Part shown: piece after piece, positions 33,732-41,135 of the stretch
Numbering within the stretch: position 1 is the stretch's first letter
Layout of the letters: every line of letters starts with the position of its first letter
From: Scytonema tolypothrichoides VB-61278
Lineage (GTDB): Bacteria; Cyanobacteriota; Cyanobacteriia; Cyanobacteriales; Nostocaceae
Direction of reading: 5' to 3'
Assembly (NCBI RefSeq): GCF_000828085.3
Contig: NZ_JXCA02000001.1
Coordinates: 1,254,478 to 1,295,612 of the forward strand
DNA: 41,135 bases
The notes under the pieces: generated by a model
Told to the model about the DNA's origin: nothing
Seen by the model: the letters and a program-made list of their open reading frames with translations, nothing else
Database searches by the model: none
Program-made: the position numbers and the translations under genes

Positions 33732-34535
33732 ATGGCATTAAACCAGGTGAGAGTTATCCTAGTAGAACCAGCAGGACCAATTAATGTCGGGTCGATCGCA
33801 CGGGTGATGAAAAATTTTGGGTTAAATCATCTAGTGTTGGTTAATCCCCAATGTAAACCGCTTTCAGGTGAAGCGCTTCAAATGGCGGTTCATGCTAAGG
33901 ATATTTTAGAGTCAGCAGTATCAGTGACGACGCTACCAGAAGCATTGCAAGGATGTACGCGGGCGATCGCCACCACCGCCCGTGTTCGTCACTGGGATTC
34001 CCCCCTAGAAAACCCCTCCACAGCCCTACCTTGGTTACTGGAGAAACCACAACAACCAGCCGCGCTCATTTTTGGTAGAGAAGATCGAGGACTAAGTAAT
34101 GAAGAATTAAATTATGCTCAACGGTTTATTCGTATTCCTACCAGTTCTAATTATCCATCGTTGAATTTGGCGACTGCTGTGGCTATCTGCTGTTATGAGT
34201 TAGCAAAAAGTGACACAGATAATGAAGAGGACACGCAGGAAGACACCACGGAGACTACGGGTGATAAATTCTCTATGTCTTTGGATCTGCCCATCCCCGC
34301 ATCTGTTAACGAGTCTGCACCTTTGAATATCTTAGAAGAATACTACCAACAGTTAGAATCGCTACTACTCAAGATTGGATATCTTTATCCTCATACAGCA
34401 GCTAGCCGTATGGAAACATTTCGGCAAATGTATAATCGCGCTCAATTACAAACTAGAGAAGTCGCGATGTTGCGAGGTATTTTACGACAGGTAGAATGGG
34501 CGCTAGAGAACCGGAACAATCATCAAGACTTTTAA
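33732..34535 (+). CDS. TrmJ-like SPOUT RNA methyltransferase
   Basis: A 267-residue protein of the SpoU/TrmD (SPOUT) class. It begins VRVILVEPAGPINVGSIARV and has the RNA-substrate Asn-Gly-Ser segment NVGSIARVMKNFG, motif 2 FGREDRGLSNEEL and motif 3 PSLNLATAVAICCYEL with the trefoil knot. Relatives (TrmJ) place a 2'-O-methyl group at position 32 of tRNA using S-adenosylmethionine. Residues 157-180 are an unusual acidic stretch (DTDNEEDTQEDTTETTG). The C-terminal helical dimerisation region follows. GAGGGG precedes the ATG. Whether the target is tRNA or rRNA is inferred. Confidence 0.88.
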   Translation: MALNQVRVILVEPAGPINVGSIARVMKNFGLNHLVLVNPQCKPLSGEALQMAVHAKDILESAVSVTTLPEALQGCTRAIATTARVRHWDSPLENPSTALPWLLEKPQQPAALIFGREDRGLSNEELNYAQRFIRIPTSSNYPSLNLATAVAICCYELAKSDTDNEEDTQEDTTETTGDKFSMSLDLPIPASVNESAPLNILEEYYQQLESLLLKIGYLYPHTAASRMETFRQMYNRAQLQTREVAMLRGILRQVEWALENRNNHQDF

Positions 34536-34550
34536 CTCATCCTTCGTATA

Positions 34551-34679
34551 CCAACTCCGAGTCCCAAAACTTGTCATAATGACTTAAGCTCAACTCAAAA
34601 GACTGATTATTATAAGCAAAAATTCATTTCAATATAATGGTGCCTTAGAGGTAAATTGAAAGAGTGGCTACGGAGTTGG
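34551..34679. repeat. MITE-like element of about 129 bp
   Basis: CCAACTCCG (34551-34559) and CGGAGTTGG (34671-34679) are 9-bp inverted ends enclosing AT-rich DNA with no coding capacity. The CAACTCCG end type recurs near 24110 beside another inverted repeat. Probable small non-autonomous element. Confidence 0.45.
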
Positions 34680-34794
34680 CACACAAAAAACCTTTCAATT
34701 CCCATCAGGGATTGTTCAAAAGCGACTTTAGCCTCTAAAGCCAAACGTTTCTAAATGTGTTCTCTATTTTACACTTTTATTGCTACCCTATCTT

Positions 34795-36414
34795 ATGCCA
34801 ACGAGAACCGTTATTAAAACAGTCTCACGGCGTCAAAGTACCAGCCGCCGTCCGGTTAAGAGCAAAGTTCAAAAGCAGGGGCAAAATAAACTCGAAGCGA
34901 CAAAGCAGCAGCAAGCCTCCTACAGCCGAACAATGCCTACACGTATAAAATCGATTCCTCCCTTAAACCCTGTCACTTCCCCCATAAGGCGATCAGGAGT
35001 ACCACCGACACCAGTCAAACCAACTGCTGCTGCCAAAGGAAGGATTCCACCATACAATCCAATGAAAGTACAGCCAAAAAACGTGCGAATGCGGAACCAG
35101 CCGTTGCCAAGAAAAACGAGTCCATCCCGAAAAAGGCAATTAAAACCCATGGCAAAAACATTTTTGTATGCCTTACGGTTGTTAATTGTAGGAGTTGGTG
35201 TCGGTGCAATCGTAGGTACGGCGTTATCAGTGTTAGATCCAGCAACTCGCATCGCCACATCCAGTGGAAGATCATCTGATACAACTCTCGGGCAGGCACA
35301 GCCACAGTTTGCCCAAAATCCCTCAGAAGCTGCTTCAGGGTTATTCCTGACTCAGGAAATTTCTTCTTTAAAAACTATAGTACAAAATTTGGCTGCCGCA
35401 AACCCTAATCTCACACCAGGAACTTTCTTGGTAGATTTAGACAATGGCAGTTATGTAGATGTGAATGCCTCCTCCAGTTTTTCTGCTGCTAGCACGATTA
35501 AGATTCCGATTTTGATTGCCTTTTTCCAAGATGTCGATGCTGGCAAAATTAGCCTGGATGAAACACTCACCATGACCAAGCGAATGGTTGTCGGTGGTTC
35601 TGGGGATATGCAGTATAAACCAGCCGGAACTCAGTTCACAATCATGGAAGTGGCGACTAAGATGATAACAGTCAGCGACAACACAGCAACAAACATGCTG
35701 ATTGATCGCTTAGGTGGTATCGAGACGCTGAATCAGCGTTTCCGCAATTGGGGTTTGACAACGACTACAATTCGCAATCCCCTCCCTGATTTGGAAGGGA
35801 CAAACACCACAAGTCCCAAGGAATTAGGGAAGCTGATGGGGATGGTGAACAAGGGCAATTTGGTTAGTGTGGCATCGCGCGATCGCATACTAGATATTAT
35901 GCGTCGCACCGTGAGAAATCACCTCCTGCCTAGTGGTTTAGGATCAGGCGCAAGAATTGCCCATAAAACGGGTGATATTGGGACAACCCTTGCAGATGCA
36001 GGTTTAATTGATATGCCCACTGGCAAACGTTACGTACTCGCTGTTATGGTACAACGTCCGTCGAACGATCCCCGCGCCGAAAAACTCATTAGCTCAATTT
36101 CTCGTGCCGCTTATCAACAATTTAGCCCAACTGCTCCCATACCTCCTAGTTCAGGAAGTATAATTCCTACACCTCCTAGTTCAGGAAGTACAATCCCTAC
36201 AACTGGTTATCAACCCCCAGTCATGAGTCAGCCTCTACCCAACGGCATGGGAAGCACAATGCCCACAACTGGTTATCAACCCCCAGTTATGAGTCAGCCT
36301 CTACCCAACGGCATGGGAAGCACTATACCTCCCAACGGTTATCAGCCTCCCGTTCAGCTTCCCGTTCAGCCTCCGGTGATGAATCCGCAGTATTATTATC
36401 CTTACCAGCGATAA
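34795..36414 (+). CDS. Class A beta-lactamase-fold serine hydrolase
   Basis: A 539-residue protein from ATG 34795. Residues 1-115 are strongly basic and cytosolic; a membrane helix follows (about 121-145, ALRLLIVGVGVGAIVGTAL). The periplasmic catalytic domain has SxxK (Ser233, Lys236 in SAASTIKIP), SDN (294-296) and KTG (391-393), with class A spacing. The glutamate of the omega loop (ExxLN) is not in its usual place: the loop reads LPDLEGTNTTSP. Hydrolysis of beta-lactams is therefore doubtful, and a DD-peptidase or esterase role is possible. The C-terminal 105 residues are Pro-rich repeats. A TTG 15 bases upstream is a less likely start. psb28 follows after 13 bp. Confidence 0.85.
   Translation: MPTRTVIKTVSRRQSTSRRPVKSKVQKQGQNKLEATKQQQASYSRTMPTRIKSIPPLNPVTSPIRRSGVPPTPVKPTAAAKGRIPPYNPMKVQPKNVRMRNQPLPRKTSPSRKRQLKPMAKTFLYALRLLIVGVGVGAIVGTALSVLDPATRIATSSGRSSDTTLGQAQPQFAQNPSEAASGLFLTQEISSLKTIVQNLAAANPNLTPGTFLVDLDNGSYVDVNASSSFSAASTIKIPILIAFFQDVDAGKISLDETLTMTKRMVVGGSGDMQYKPAGTQFTIMEVATKMITVSDNTATNMLIDRLGGIETLNQRFRNWGLTTTTIRNPLPDLEGTNTTSPKELGKLMGMVNKGNLVSVASRDRILDIMRRTVRNHLLPSGLGSGARIAHKTGDIGTTLADAGLIDMPTGKRYVLAVMVQRPSNDPRAEKLISSISRAAYQQFSPTAPIPPSSGSIIPTPPSSGSTIPTTGYQPPVMSQPLPNGMGSTMPTTGYQPPVMSQPLPNGMGSTIPPNGYQPPVQLPVQPPVMNPQYYYPYQR
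36142..36360 (+). repeat. Tandem repeats in the beta-lactamase-fold gene
   Basis: Two 30-bp units encoding PPSSGS-IPT (36142-36171, 36172-36201) are followed by 66-bp units encoding TGYQPPVMSQPLPNGMGS-like blocks (from 36202 and 36268), and a partial third near 36334. They make the Pro-rich C-terminal tail, possibly a cell wall-spanning linker. Confidence 0.8.
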
Positions 36415-36427
36415 ATTTTCCTTTTTC

Positions 36428-36799
36428 ATGACATCTATCACACCCTCAATCCAATTTTTTTCTGGCATTCGTGAAGAACTCAGCAATGTTAGCTTGCGAC
36501 GTAATCTCACTTCTGGCAAGCGTATTGTTGTGATGATTTTTGCGCAAATCAAAGCTTTGGAAGGATTTAATAGCTTTACAAAACAACCTTTAAATTCCAT
36601 GCTTTTAACAGACGAAGAAGGTGAAATCAGCGTCACTCCATCTTCCACACAATTCATTTTTGGCGGTGCAGAAGGTGATGAGTTGCAGCGCGTAGAATGT
36701 AAATTTGAAGTAGAGCAACAAGACCACTGGGAACGATTCATGAGATTTATGAACCGTTATGCCCAAGCGAATGATATGGTATACGGAGAATCGCAATAG
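36428..36799 (+). CDS. psb28: Photosystem II assembly protein Psb28
   Basis: A 123-residue soluble protein starting MTSITPSIQFFSGI, with the family core LRRNLTSGKRIVVMIFAQIKAL (split by position 23-45) and the C-terminal VECKFEVEQQDHWERFMRFM region. Psb28 binds CP47 assembly intermediates of photosystem II and protects them during repair. It confirms a photosynthetic host. It starts 13 bp after the beta-lactamase-fold gene with no terminator between, so co-transcription is possible but functionally unexplained. Confidence 0.95.
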   Translation: MTSITPSIQFFSGIREELSNVSLRRNLTSGKRIVVMIFAQIKALEGFNSFTKQPLNSMLLTDEEGEISVTPSSTQFIFGGAEGDELQRVECKFEVEQQDHWERFMRFMNRYAQANDMVYGESQ

Positions 36800-36989
36800 T
36801 TGTGATGGCACGGAGGGAACAGGGAACAATTCAAAATTCAAAATTCAAAGTTCAAAATGAAAGAGTCTTTTTTTTGAATTTTGCATTTCACTTATGAATG
36901 GAACGTAGGCGTGACTCTTCTCTCTGTGTTCTCTCTTGCCTCGTGCGGTTAAAAAATAAATCTTACTTACCCTACCGAAAGGAGTAATT

Positions 36990-38162
36990 TTATAAACATT
37001 GCTGATACCGCATCCCCGGTAATTGCGAAACCAAACCCATCAACTCCAATTGCAACAAAGCACTCGAAACCTCACCCGTAGCCATGCCCGTTTGTTGAAC
37101 AATAAAATCAAACGGTAAAGTTTCTGAAGCAATTGCATCCATAACTCGTTGGAGTTCTGCTGGTAAATCTGGCAGAGTTAACTGCTGCACTGATGGAGAT
37201 GCTTCAACAGAATCGAGTTGTGGTATTGCTCCCAGCATTTTTAAGAGTTCGTCTAATTCCTTAAGAATGGGAGTCGCCCCTTGGCTGAGTAGCTTTAAAC
37301 ACCCTTGGGATGGGTGATCATCCACTCTTCCTGGGAGGACATAGATATCTCGCCCAAAATCATTTGCGTAGCTTGCAGTAATCAAAGCACCTGATTTTAT
37401 CGGTGCTTCCATCACCAGCACAGCACGACTTAAACCTGCGATAATTCTGTTGCGACGAGGAAAATGGGTGCGATCTGGTGGTGTCTTTGCTGGATACTCA
37501 CTCACAACCAAACCAGCAGTCAAAATCTGCTTGTATAGTTCCACATTTTTAGATGGATAGACAACATCTACACCTGTACCTAAAACTGCGATCGTGCGTC
37601 CTCCAGCTTTCACAGTGGCGGCGTGACTTTCAGTGTCAATTCCTTCTGCCAAACCAGAAACAACAGTAAAGCCATTTTTAGCCAAAGCCGTACTAATTTG
37701 GCGAGTCCATCGCATACCATACTCTGAGGGTTGGCGTGTCCCTACAATCCCGACGAGTTGTTTTTGTCCGAGATTTTCTTGCAAATCTACATCACCACGA
37801 TAGTACACAATAGGCGGTGGGCTGGGTATTTCCAGTAGTAACCGAGGATAGTCTGCATCTGCAGGTGTCCAAAAATTCGGGTTTTGTTCTTGGTGTTGCT
37901 GCAAAAATTCTTCAGGATGTAAACGAGAACGTTGTTGCACCACCTTTTGCAGCGTTTGAAAACCAAAACCTTCTACTTCTTTTAACTGTCCAGGTTTCGC
38001 GTCCCAAGCTGCTGCCAGTGTACCAAAATGCTGCTGCAACCGTCGTAATAATACTGGACCTACTCCAGAAATTTGCGACCAGGCCACCCAGTATACACGT
38101 TCTTGTCCCAATTGCCCATCCTCAAGTCTACTGGGTTGATTATTCCCAGATTGAAGAAGCAA
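36990..38162 (-). CDS. dprA: DNA processing protein DprA
   Basis: A 390-residue protein. An N-terminal SAM/helix-hairpin-helix region (about 25-75, SQISGVGPVLLRRLQQHFGT) precedes the Rossmann-like DprA core. The core has GIVGTRQPSEYG, VVSGLAEGIDTESHAA and FPRRNRIIAGLS. A C-terminal winged helix (about 330-388) is present. DprA binds incoming single-stranded DNA and loads RecA during natural transformation. The start is uncertain: the frame opens with TTG at 38162, while family similarity begins near VYWVAWSQISG (residue 23). Confidence 0.92.
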   Translation of the reverse strand: MLLQSGNNQPSRLEDGQLGQERVYWVAWSQISGVGPVLLRRLQQHFGTLAAAWDAKPGQLKEVEGFGFQTLQKVVQQRSRLHPEEFLQQHQEQNPNFWTPADADYPRLLLEIPSPPPIVYYRGDVDLQENLGQKQLVGIVGTRQPSEYGMRWTRQISTALAKNGFTVVSGLAEGIDTESHAATVKAGGRTIAVLGTGVDVVYPSKNVELYKQILTAGLVVSEYPAKTPPDRTHFPRRNRIIAGLSRAVLVMEAPIKSGALITASYANDFGRDIYVLPGRVDDHPSQGCLKLLSQGATPILKELDELLKMLGAIPQLDSVEASPSVQQLTLPDLPAELQRVMDAIASETLPFDFIVQQTGMATGEVSSALLQLELMGLVSQLPGMRYQQCL

Positions 38163-38596
38163 AGATACATCAGCAGAAATAATGTTCTAAACACCCCTAA
38201 GCTTCTCGTTCCCTGACTGAGCCAGGGAATGCGCTACTAAGAGGCTCCGCCTCCGGTATTTGGATTAAGGCAGAGCCTCGTCACCTGCATTTCCAGCCTC
38301 AGGCTGGAAACGAGCTTATGTGTTGTTCTGAAAAATTATTTGTTAGTTTAGTGTACTTTGAAGTATACTGGAATAATTGCCGTGTCTAAGAAGTTACGAG
38401 TAACAAAATTGATTAGTTGTCTCATACAACCCATGAGTGTCTGGGGTTTGCATGTCAGATTAAACAAAAGACGGCAGTCTGATCCGGGTATGTCCTGGTA
38501 TGACCACTGTGAAGCGCCTAGTAGTTTGGCTTGACTCGCCTTATACTCGCAATACAGACCGTGTAATGTTTATTTCAATGACAAGGAGAATCTACC
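38163..38596. other. Divergent spacer between dprA and the DHS-like gene
   Basis: No gene is supported. It contains a composite palindromic repeat (38198-38319) close to dprA. The nearer half to the DHS-like gene is unique sequence with an AAGGAG ribosome binding site just before its ATG. Confidence 0.5.
38198..38319. repeat. Composite palindromic repeat, about 120 bp
   Basis: The ends TAAGCTTCTCGTT (38198-38210) and AACGAGCTTA (38309-38318) are inverted. Inside are GAGGCTCCGCCTC (38241-38253) and a TTCCAGCCT/AGGCTGGAA stem (38291-38308). This nested-palindrome design is typical of cyanobacterial intergenic repeats. Confidence 0.65.
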
Positions 38597-39640
38597 ATGA
38601 ATCGTGAAGAACTTTTGCAACAGACCGTTGAACCAATTGACATTAAAGCTTTCGATGTCGTCGGTTTGGTGGAAGCAATGGGTAAGACGGCTTTTCAGGC
38701 TCGAAATTTGGGGCGTGCAGCAAAAATCTACGACGCAATGCTGCAAGACAAAGAATGTACGATAATTCTGTGTTTAGCTGGTTCTTTGTTTAGCGCTGGG
38801 CTAAAGGAAGTCATCCACGACTTAATTACTCACAATATGGTAGATGCGATCGTCTCTACCGGTGCTAACATTGTTGACCAAGATTTCTTTGAAGCATTGG
38901 GTTATCGCCATTATGTGGGCGATCCCTTTGCAGATGATGAAGTGTTAAGACAGCAACGAATTGACCGCATATATGATACCTACATTGATGAGGATCAATT
39001 GCGGGAGTGTGACATGACGATCGCAGAAATCGCCGAGTCATTAGATAAGCGTCCCTATTCTTCACGGGAATTTATTCAAGAAATGGGCGCTTACTTACAA
39101 CGCCGTGGTAACTATGGTAAATCTGTCGTACAAGCGGCTTATGAACACCAAGTTCCGATTTTTGTTCCCGCTTTTAGCGACTGTTCCGCTGGGTTTGGAC
39201 TTGTCCATCACCAATGGAATTCCCCAGAATCTCATGTCACGATTGACTCTGTGCGAGACTTCCGGGAGTTGACGCAGTGCAAACTGGCTTCCAACTACAC
39301 TGGATTGGTTATGATTGGTGGCGGTGTACCGAAAAACTTCGCCCAGGATACAGTCGTAGCGGCAGAATTACTGGGATTTGAAACCAGTATGCACAAGTAT
39401 ACAATTCAAGTCACTGTTGCTGATGAGCGGGATGGCGCTTTATCTGGTTCTACTCTCAAAGAAGCTCATTCTTGGGGCAAGGTAGACAAAGCTACCGAAC
39501 AGATGGTATTTTCCGAGGCGACTGTGGCATTGCCGTTAATTGCGGGGTATGCGTATGGTAAGGGAAACTGGCGCGATCGCCAACCCCATCGTTTATCCCA
39601 GTTGTTTACTAAACCTCAATCCAAGGTAGTGACTGCTTGA
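38597..39640 (+). CDS. Deoxyhypusine synthase-like protein
   Basis: A 347-residue protein of the deoxyhypusine synthase family. It shows the NAD-binding Rossmann features (LCLAGSLFSAGLKEVIHDL, VSTGANIVDQD), the VPAFSDCSAGFGLVHH segment and the C-terminal EAHSWGKVDK, in which Lys295 matches the lysine that carries the aminobutyl group in the eukaryotic enzyme. Bacteria lack hypusine on IF5A, so the product is more likely a polyamine such as homospermidine or an unknown modification. Location is cytosolic. An AAGGAG sequence lies nine bases upstream of the ATG. A repeat array follows the stop. Confidence 0.85.
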   Translation: MNREELLQQTVEPIDIKAFDVVGLVEAMGKTAFQARNLGRAAKIYDAMLQDKECTIILCLAGSLFSAGLKEVIHDLITHNMVDAIVSTGANIVDQDFFEALGYRHYVGDPFADDEVLRQQRIDRIYDTYIDEDQLRECDMTIAEIAESLDKRPYSSREFIQEMGAYLQRRGNYGKSVVQAAYEHQVPIFVPAFSDCSAGFGLVHHQWNSPESHVTIDSVRDFRELTQCKLASNYTGLVMIGGGVPKNFAQDTVVAAELLGFETSMHKYTIQVTVADERDGALSGSTLKEAHSWGKVDKATEQMVFSEATVALPLIAGYAYGKGNWRDRQPHRLSQLFTKPQSKVVTA

Positions 39641-39650
39641 CATCTCTGGC

Positions 39651-40083
39651 TTCACCCCACCCCGGTTTCGTCTCTTGCCAAAACTTTCCCTCTCCTTCAT
39701 AAGGAGAGGGATGCCCGAAGGGCAGGAGTGAGGTGAGACCAGTGCTGCAGGAGGGTTTCCCTCCGTAGGCATCTGCCGAACCCGGAGGGTAACACCCGTG
39801 AATCCAACACGCGTATAATCTCACCCCGGTTTTGTCTGTTGCCAAAACCTTCCCTCTCCTTTACAAACACAGGGGTGCCCGTTAGGGCGGGGTGAGGTAA
39901 CACCCATGAATCCAACACGCGTATAATCTCACCCTGGTTTTGTCTGACGCCAAAACCTCCCCTCTCCTTCATAAGGAGAGGGATGCCCGATAGGGCAGGA
40001 GTGAGGTGAGACCAGTGCTGCAGGAGGGTTTCCCTCCGTAGGCATCTGCCGAACCCGGAGGGTAACACCCGTGAATCCAACCC
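39651..40083. repeat. Three tandem long repeats
   Basis: Units start near 39651, 39819 and 39927, each beginning CACCCC/CACCCTGGTTTTG and ending with AACACCC-TGAATCCAAC. The middle unit is shorter (108 bp against about 160), lacking the block GACCAGTGCTGCAGGAGGG...CCCGGAGGG. Each contains CCTCTCCTT...AAGGAGAGG stems and could fold extensively. Open frames across it are repeat artefacts. It fills the space between two convergent genes. Confidence 0.8.
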
Positions 40084-40094
40084 ACCCTCATTCA

Positions 40095-40857
40095 TCAACG
40101 CGCAGCACAGTTACTACTAGGTGCTGGCTGCTGCCGTTGTACACCAGTCTTAGTCGGATCATAACCTACCAGCAGCACCTCACCTTTTTCGTTATATATC
40201 CATCCTCGGGCAGGTATTATCTCTTTGACAGGTGGCTTTTGAGATGGCTGCTTTTGTGTTGCACTTGTTGAACTCACCGTACTGGGAACAGGCTTAACCA
40301 AATCAACTCGCACATTGTCACTACTGAGAATTTTATTGGGATCAGTTGGAAGTCCTCCACGTCCTACGACGGTAAAGCTACTACCAAAACCTTTAGTACA
40401 GACATTTTGAGCTATCTGCTGTGCGGCGTCAGGGATTGTTTCTAGTAATTCAAATAATCCACGAGTGGGGTCAATATCTGGGGTGTTGAGTTGCACAATG
40501 CCATTGAATTGTGGACCAGCTTCAGAAGTGGCGGTAATGCTGTCTGGGTAGCTAAAAATACCTCGGGCTGTGATGTTGACCTCTCCCCCATTACCTTTTT
40601 CTGCATTGGCGCTAATCTTGCTATCTTCAAAAACTACCAAGTTCCCAGTGTTATTAATCTCAATGTTGCCTCCATTAGCTGTGCCTGTAGCATTAGTGGT
40701 GATTTTGCCGTTGTTGCGCAAGATTAAATCGCGAGAATTCACGCTAATGTTGCCTTTTCCCCCATTGGTGTTGGCGTCAATAGATGCTTGGCTGTCCAGC
40801 CGGATGTCCTTAGCGGTTGTAACTGTTATATTGCCTGCTGCACCTTTACCGGAATTA
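40095..40857 (-). pseudogene. TPS-type exoprotein C-terminus, cut by an IS
   Basis: The frame (about 254 codons) has filamentous haemagglutinin-like beta-helix repeats (GGNIEINNTGNLVVFEDSKI, GNGGEVNITARGIF). It then has the conserved C-terminal region of cyanobacterial two-partner-secretion exoproteins (IAQNVCTKGFGSSFTVVGRG, PARGWIYNEKGEV). It runs back to about 40857, where the coding similarity ends and a TGA appears at the junction with an IS630-type element. The N-terminal secretion domain is not in the window. Such proteins are large secreted adhesins. The gene is truncated unless its other part lies intact beyond the IS. Confidence 0.75.
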
Positions 40858-41135
40858 TATCAAATAGAAAAAAGAATGCTATAAATAGATGGAGGGATGA
40901 CGATGAGGAAAAGTGAAAATGTCGGGAGTGCTGAAAATAGAGATAGAAGAGTCGTTGTCAAAACTCAAAGAGTTATTAAAGGGACAGAAAACAGGCAAAA
41001 GTAAGGAACGAATTCAAGTACTTTTTTGGCTAAAAAGTGGACAAGCTAAGACAATAGAGGAATTAGCAGCCCGGTCGGGACATCATCGGACAACGATATC
41101 AAGATGGTTAAGCCAGTACCGTTGTGGAGGAGTAA
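40858..41135 (+). mobile_element. IS630-family insertion sequence (5' part)
   Basis: Begins at the break in the exoprotein gene, where TATA could include the TA target typical for IS630/Tc1 elements, and continues beyond the window edge. It includes the start of its transposase gene. Confidence 0.6.
40919..41135 (+). CDS. IS630-family transposase, N-terminal part
   Basis: An ATG at 40919 opens a frame of 72 codons that is cut by the window end. It encodes an N-terminal helix-turn-helix: KSKERIQVLFWLKSGQAKT, then IEELAARSGHHRTTISRWL and SQYRCGGV. This matches the DNA-binding domain of IS630-type transposases. The catalytic DDE region lies outside the window. The small purine-rich GGAGGGATG upstream could supply ribosome binding. 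Confidence 0.75.
   Translation, partial: MSGVLKIEIEESLSKLKELLKGQKTGKSKERIQVLFWLKSGQAKTIEELAARSGHHRTTISRWLSQYRCGGV

Noticed and set aside
39697-40098. ORFs of 78 and 133 codons on the minus strand
   Set aside because: They lie wholly in the tandem repeats and repeat the same peptide; there is no sign of coding selection.
1-41135. CRISPR arrays, tRNA and rRNA genes
   Set aside because: No regularly spaced short direct repeats and no tRNA-like cloverleaf or rRNA segments were noticed on reading; a dedicated scan was not possible.

Overview
The window is chromosomal DNA of a cyanobacterium, most likely a filamentous heterocyst-forming type (Nostocales). The sequence shows more than a dozen GCGATCGC (HIP1) octamers, a psb28 photosystem II gene, the acpP-fabF-tkt gene order usual in cyanobacteria, AT-rich spacers full of small palindromic repeats, and an exoprotein C-terminus of cyanobacterial type. 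No tRNA, rRNA or CRISPR array was found. The genus cannot be fixed from the sequence alone.

Layout. 1-380: tandem hairpin repeats. 381-1880: a NADAR protein followed by small, partly broken membrane ORFs, then a DUF2243 membrane protein. 1918-4816: a decaying gene cluster (DUF4129, DUF4350, DUF58 and RDD remnants) surrounding an intact APH-type kinase; at least two of the broken genes carry the same 35-bp palindromic repeat. 4803-7378: a 2H phosphoesterase-like protein, holA and a DUF4168 secreted protein. 7379-10299: sparse DNA with one PAS-LuxR regulator. 10300-12882: mltA and lpxD (cell envelope). 12883-16594: an IS630 scrap, an Hsp20 gene with an internal TGA, and a large STAND-type NTPase with a membrane anchor and a Pro/Thr-rich tail. 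16786-23901: an HdrB-like CCG protein, a solo TnpB element inserted just upstream of it, then acpP, fabF and tkt. 24333-29853: a zinc-ribbon protein, an MHYT-GAF-LOV-MCP photoreceptor/chemoreceptor, an OmpA-like protein and a potassium channel with a C-terminal zinc ribbon. 30029-33240: a nucleoside deaminase, a NarL-type two-component pair and a divergent Spy/CpxP-like periplasmic protein. 33732-39640: TrmJ-like methyltransferase, a class A beta-lactamase-fold protein, psb28, dprA and a deoxyhypusine synthase-like gene. 39641-41135: three tandem repeats, then the C-terminus of a two-partner-secretion exoprotein cut by an IS630-family transposase that runs off the window.

How the genes relate. 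Three functional themes stand out. Envelope: mltA, lpxD, OmpA-like, Spy-like, beta-lactamase-fold and exoprotein. Fatty acid and carbon metabolism: acpP, fabF, tkt. Sensing: LOV-MCP, the NarL-type pair, PAS-LuxR, STAND NTPase and the ion channel. Apart from acpP-fabF-tkt and the two-component pair, neighbours are mostly single-gene units separated by repeats and terminators.

The less ordinary content is the LOV chemoreceptor, the STAND protein, the TnpB lacking zinc-finger cysteines and with an apparently displaced RuvC-II glutamate, and direct evidence of very small palindromic repeats landing inside protein-coding genes. No clear multi-gene undescribed system was identified.
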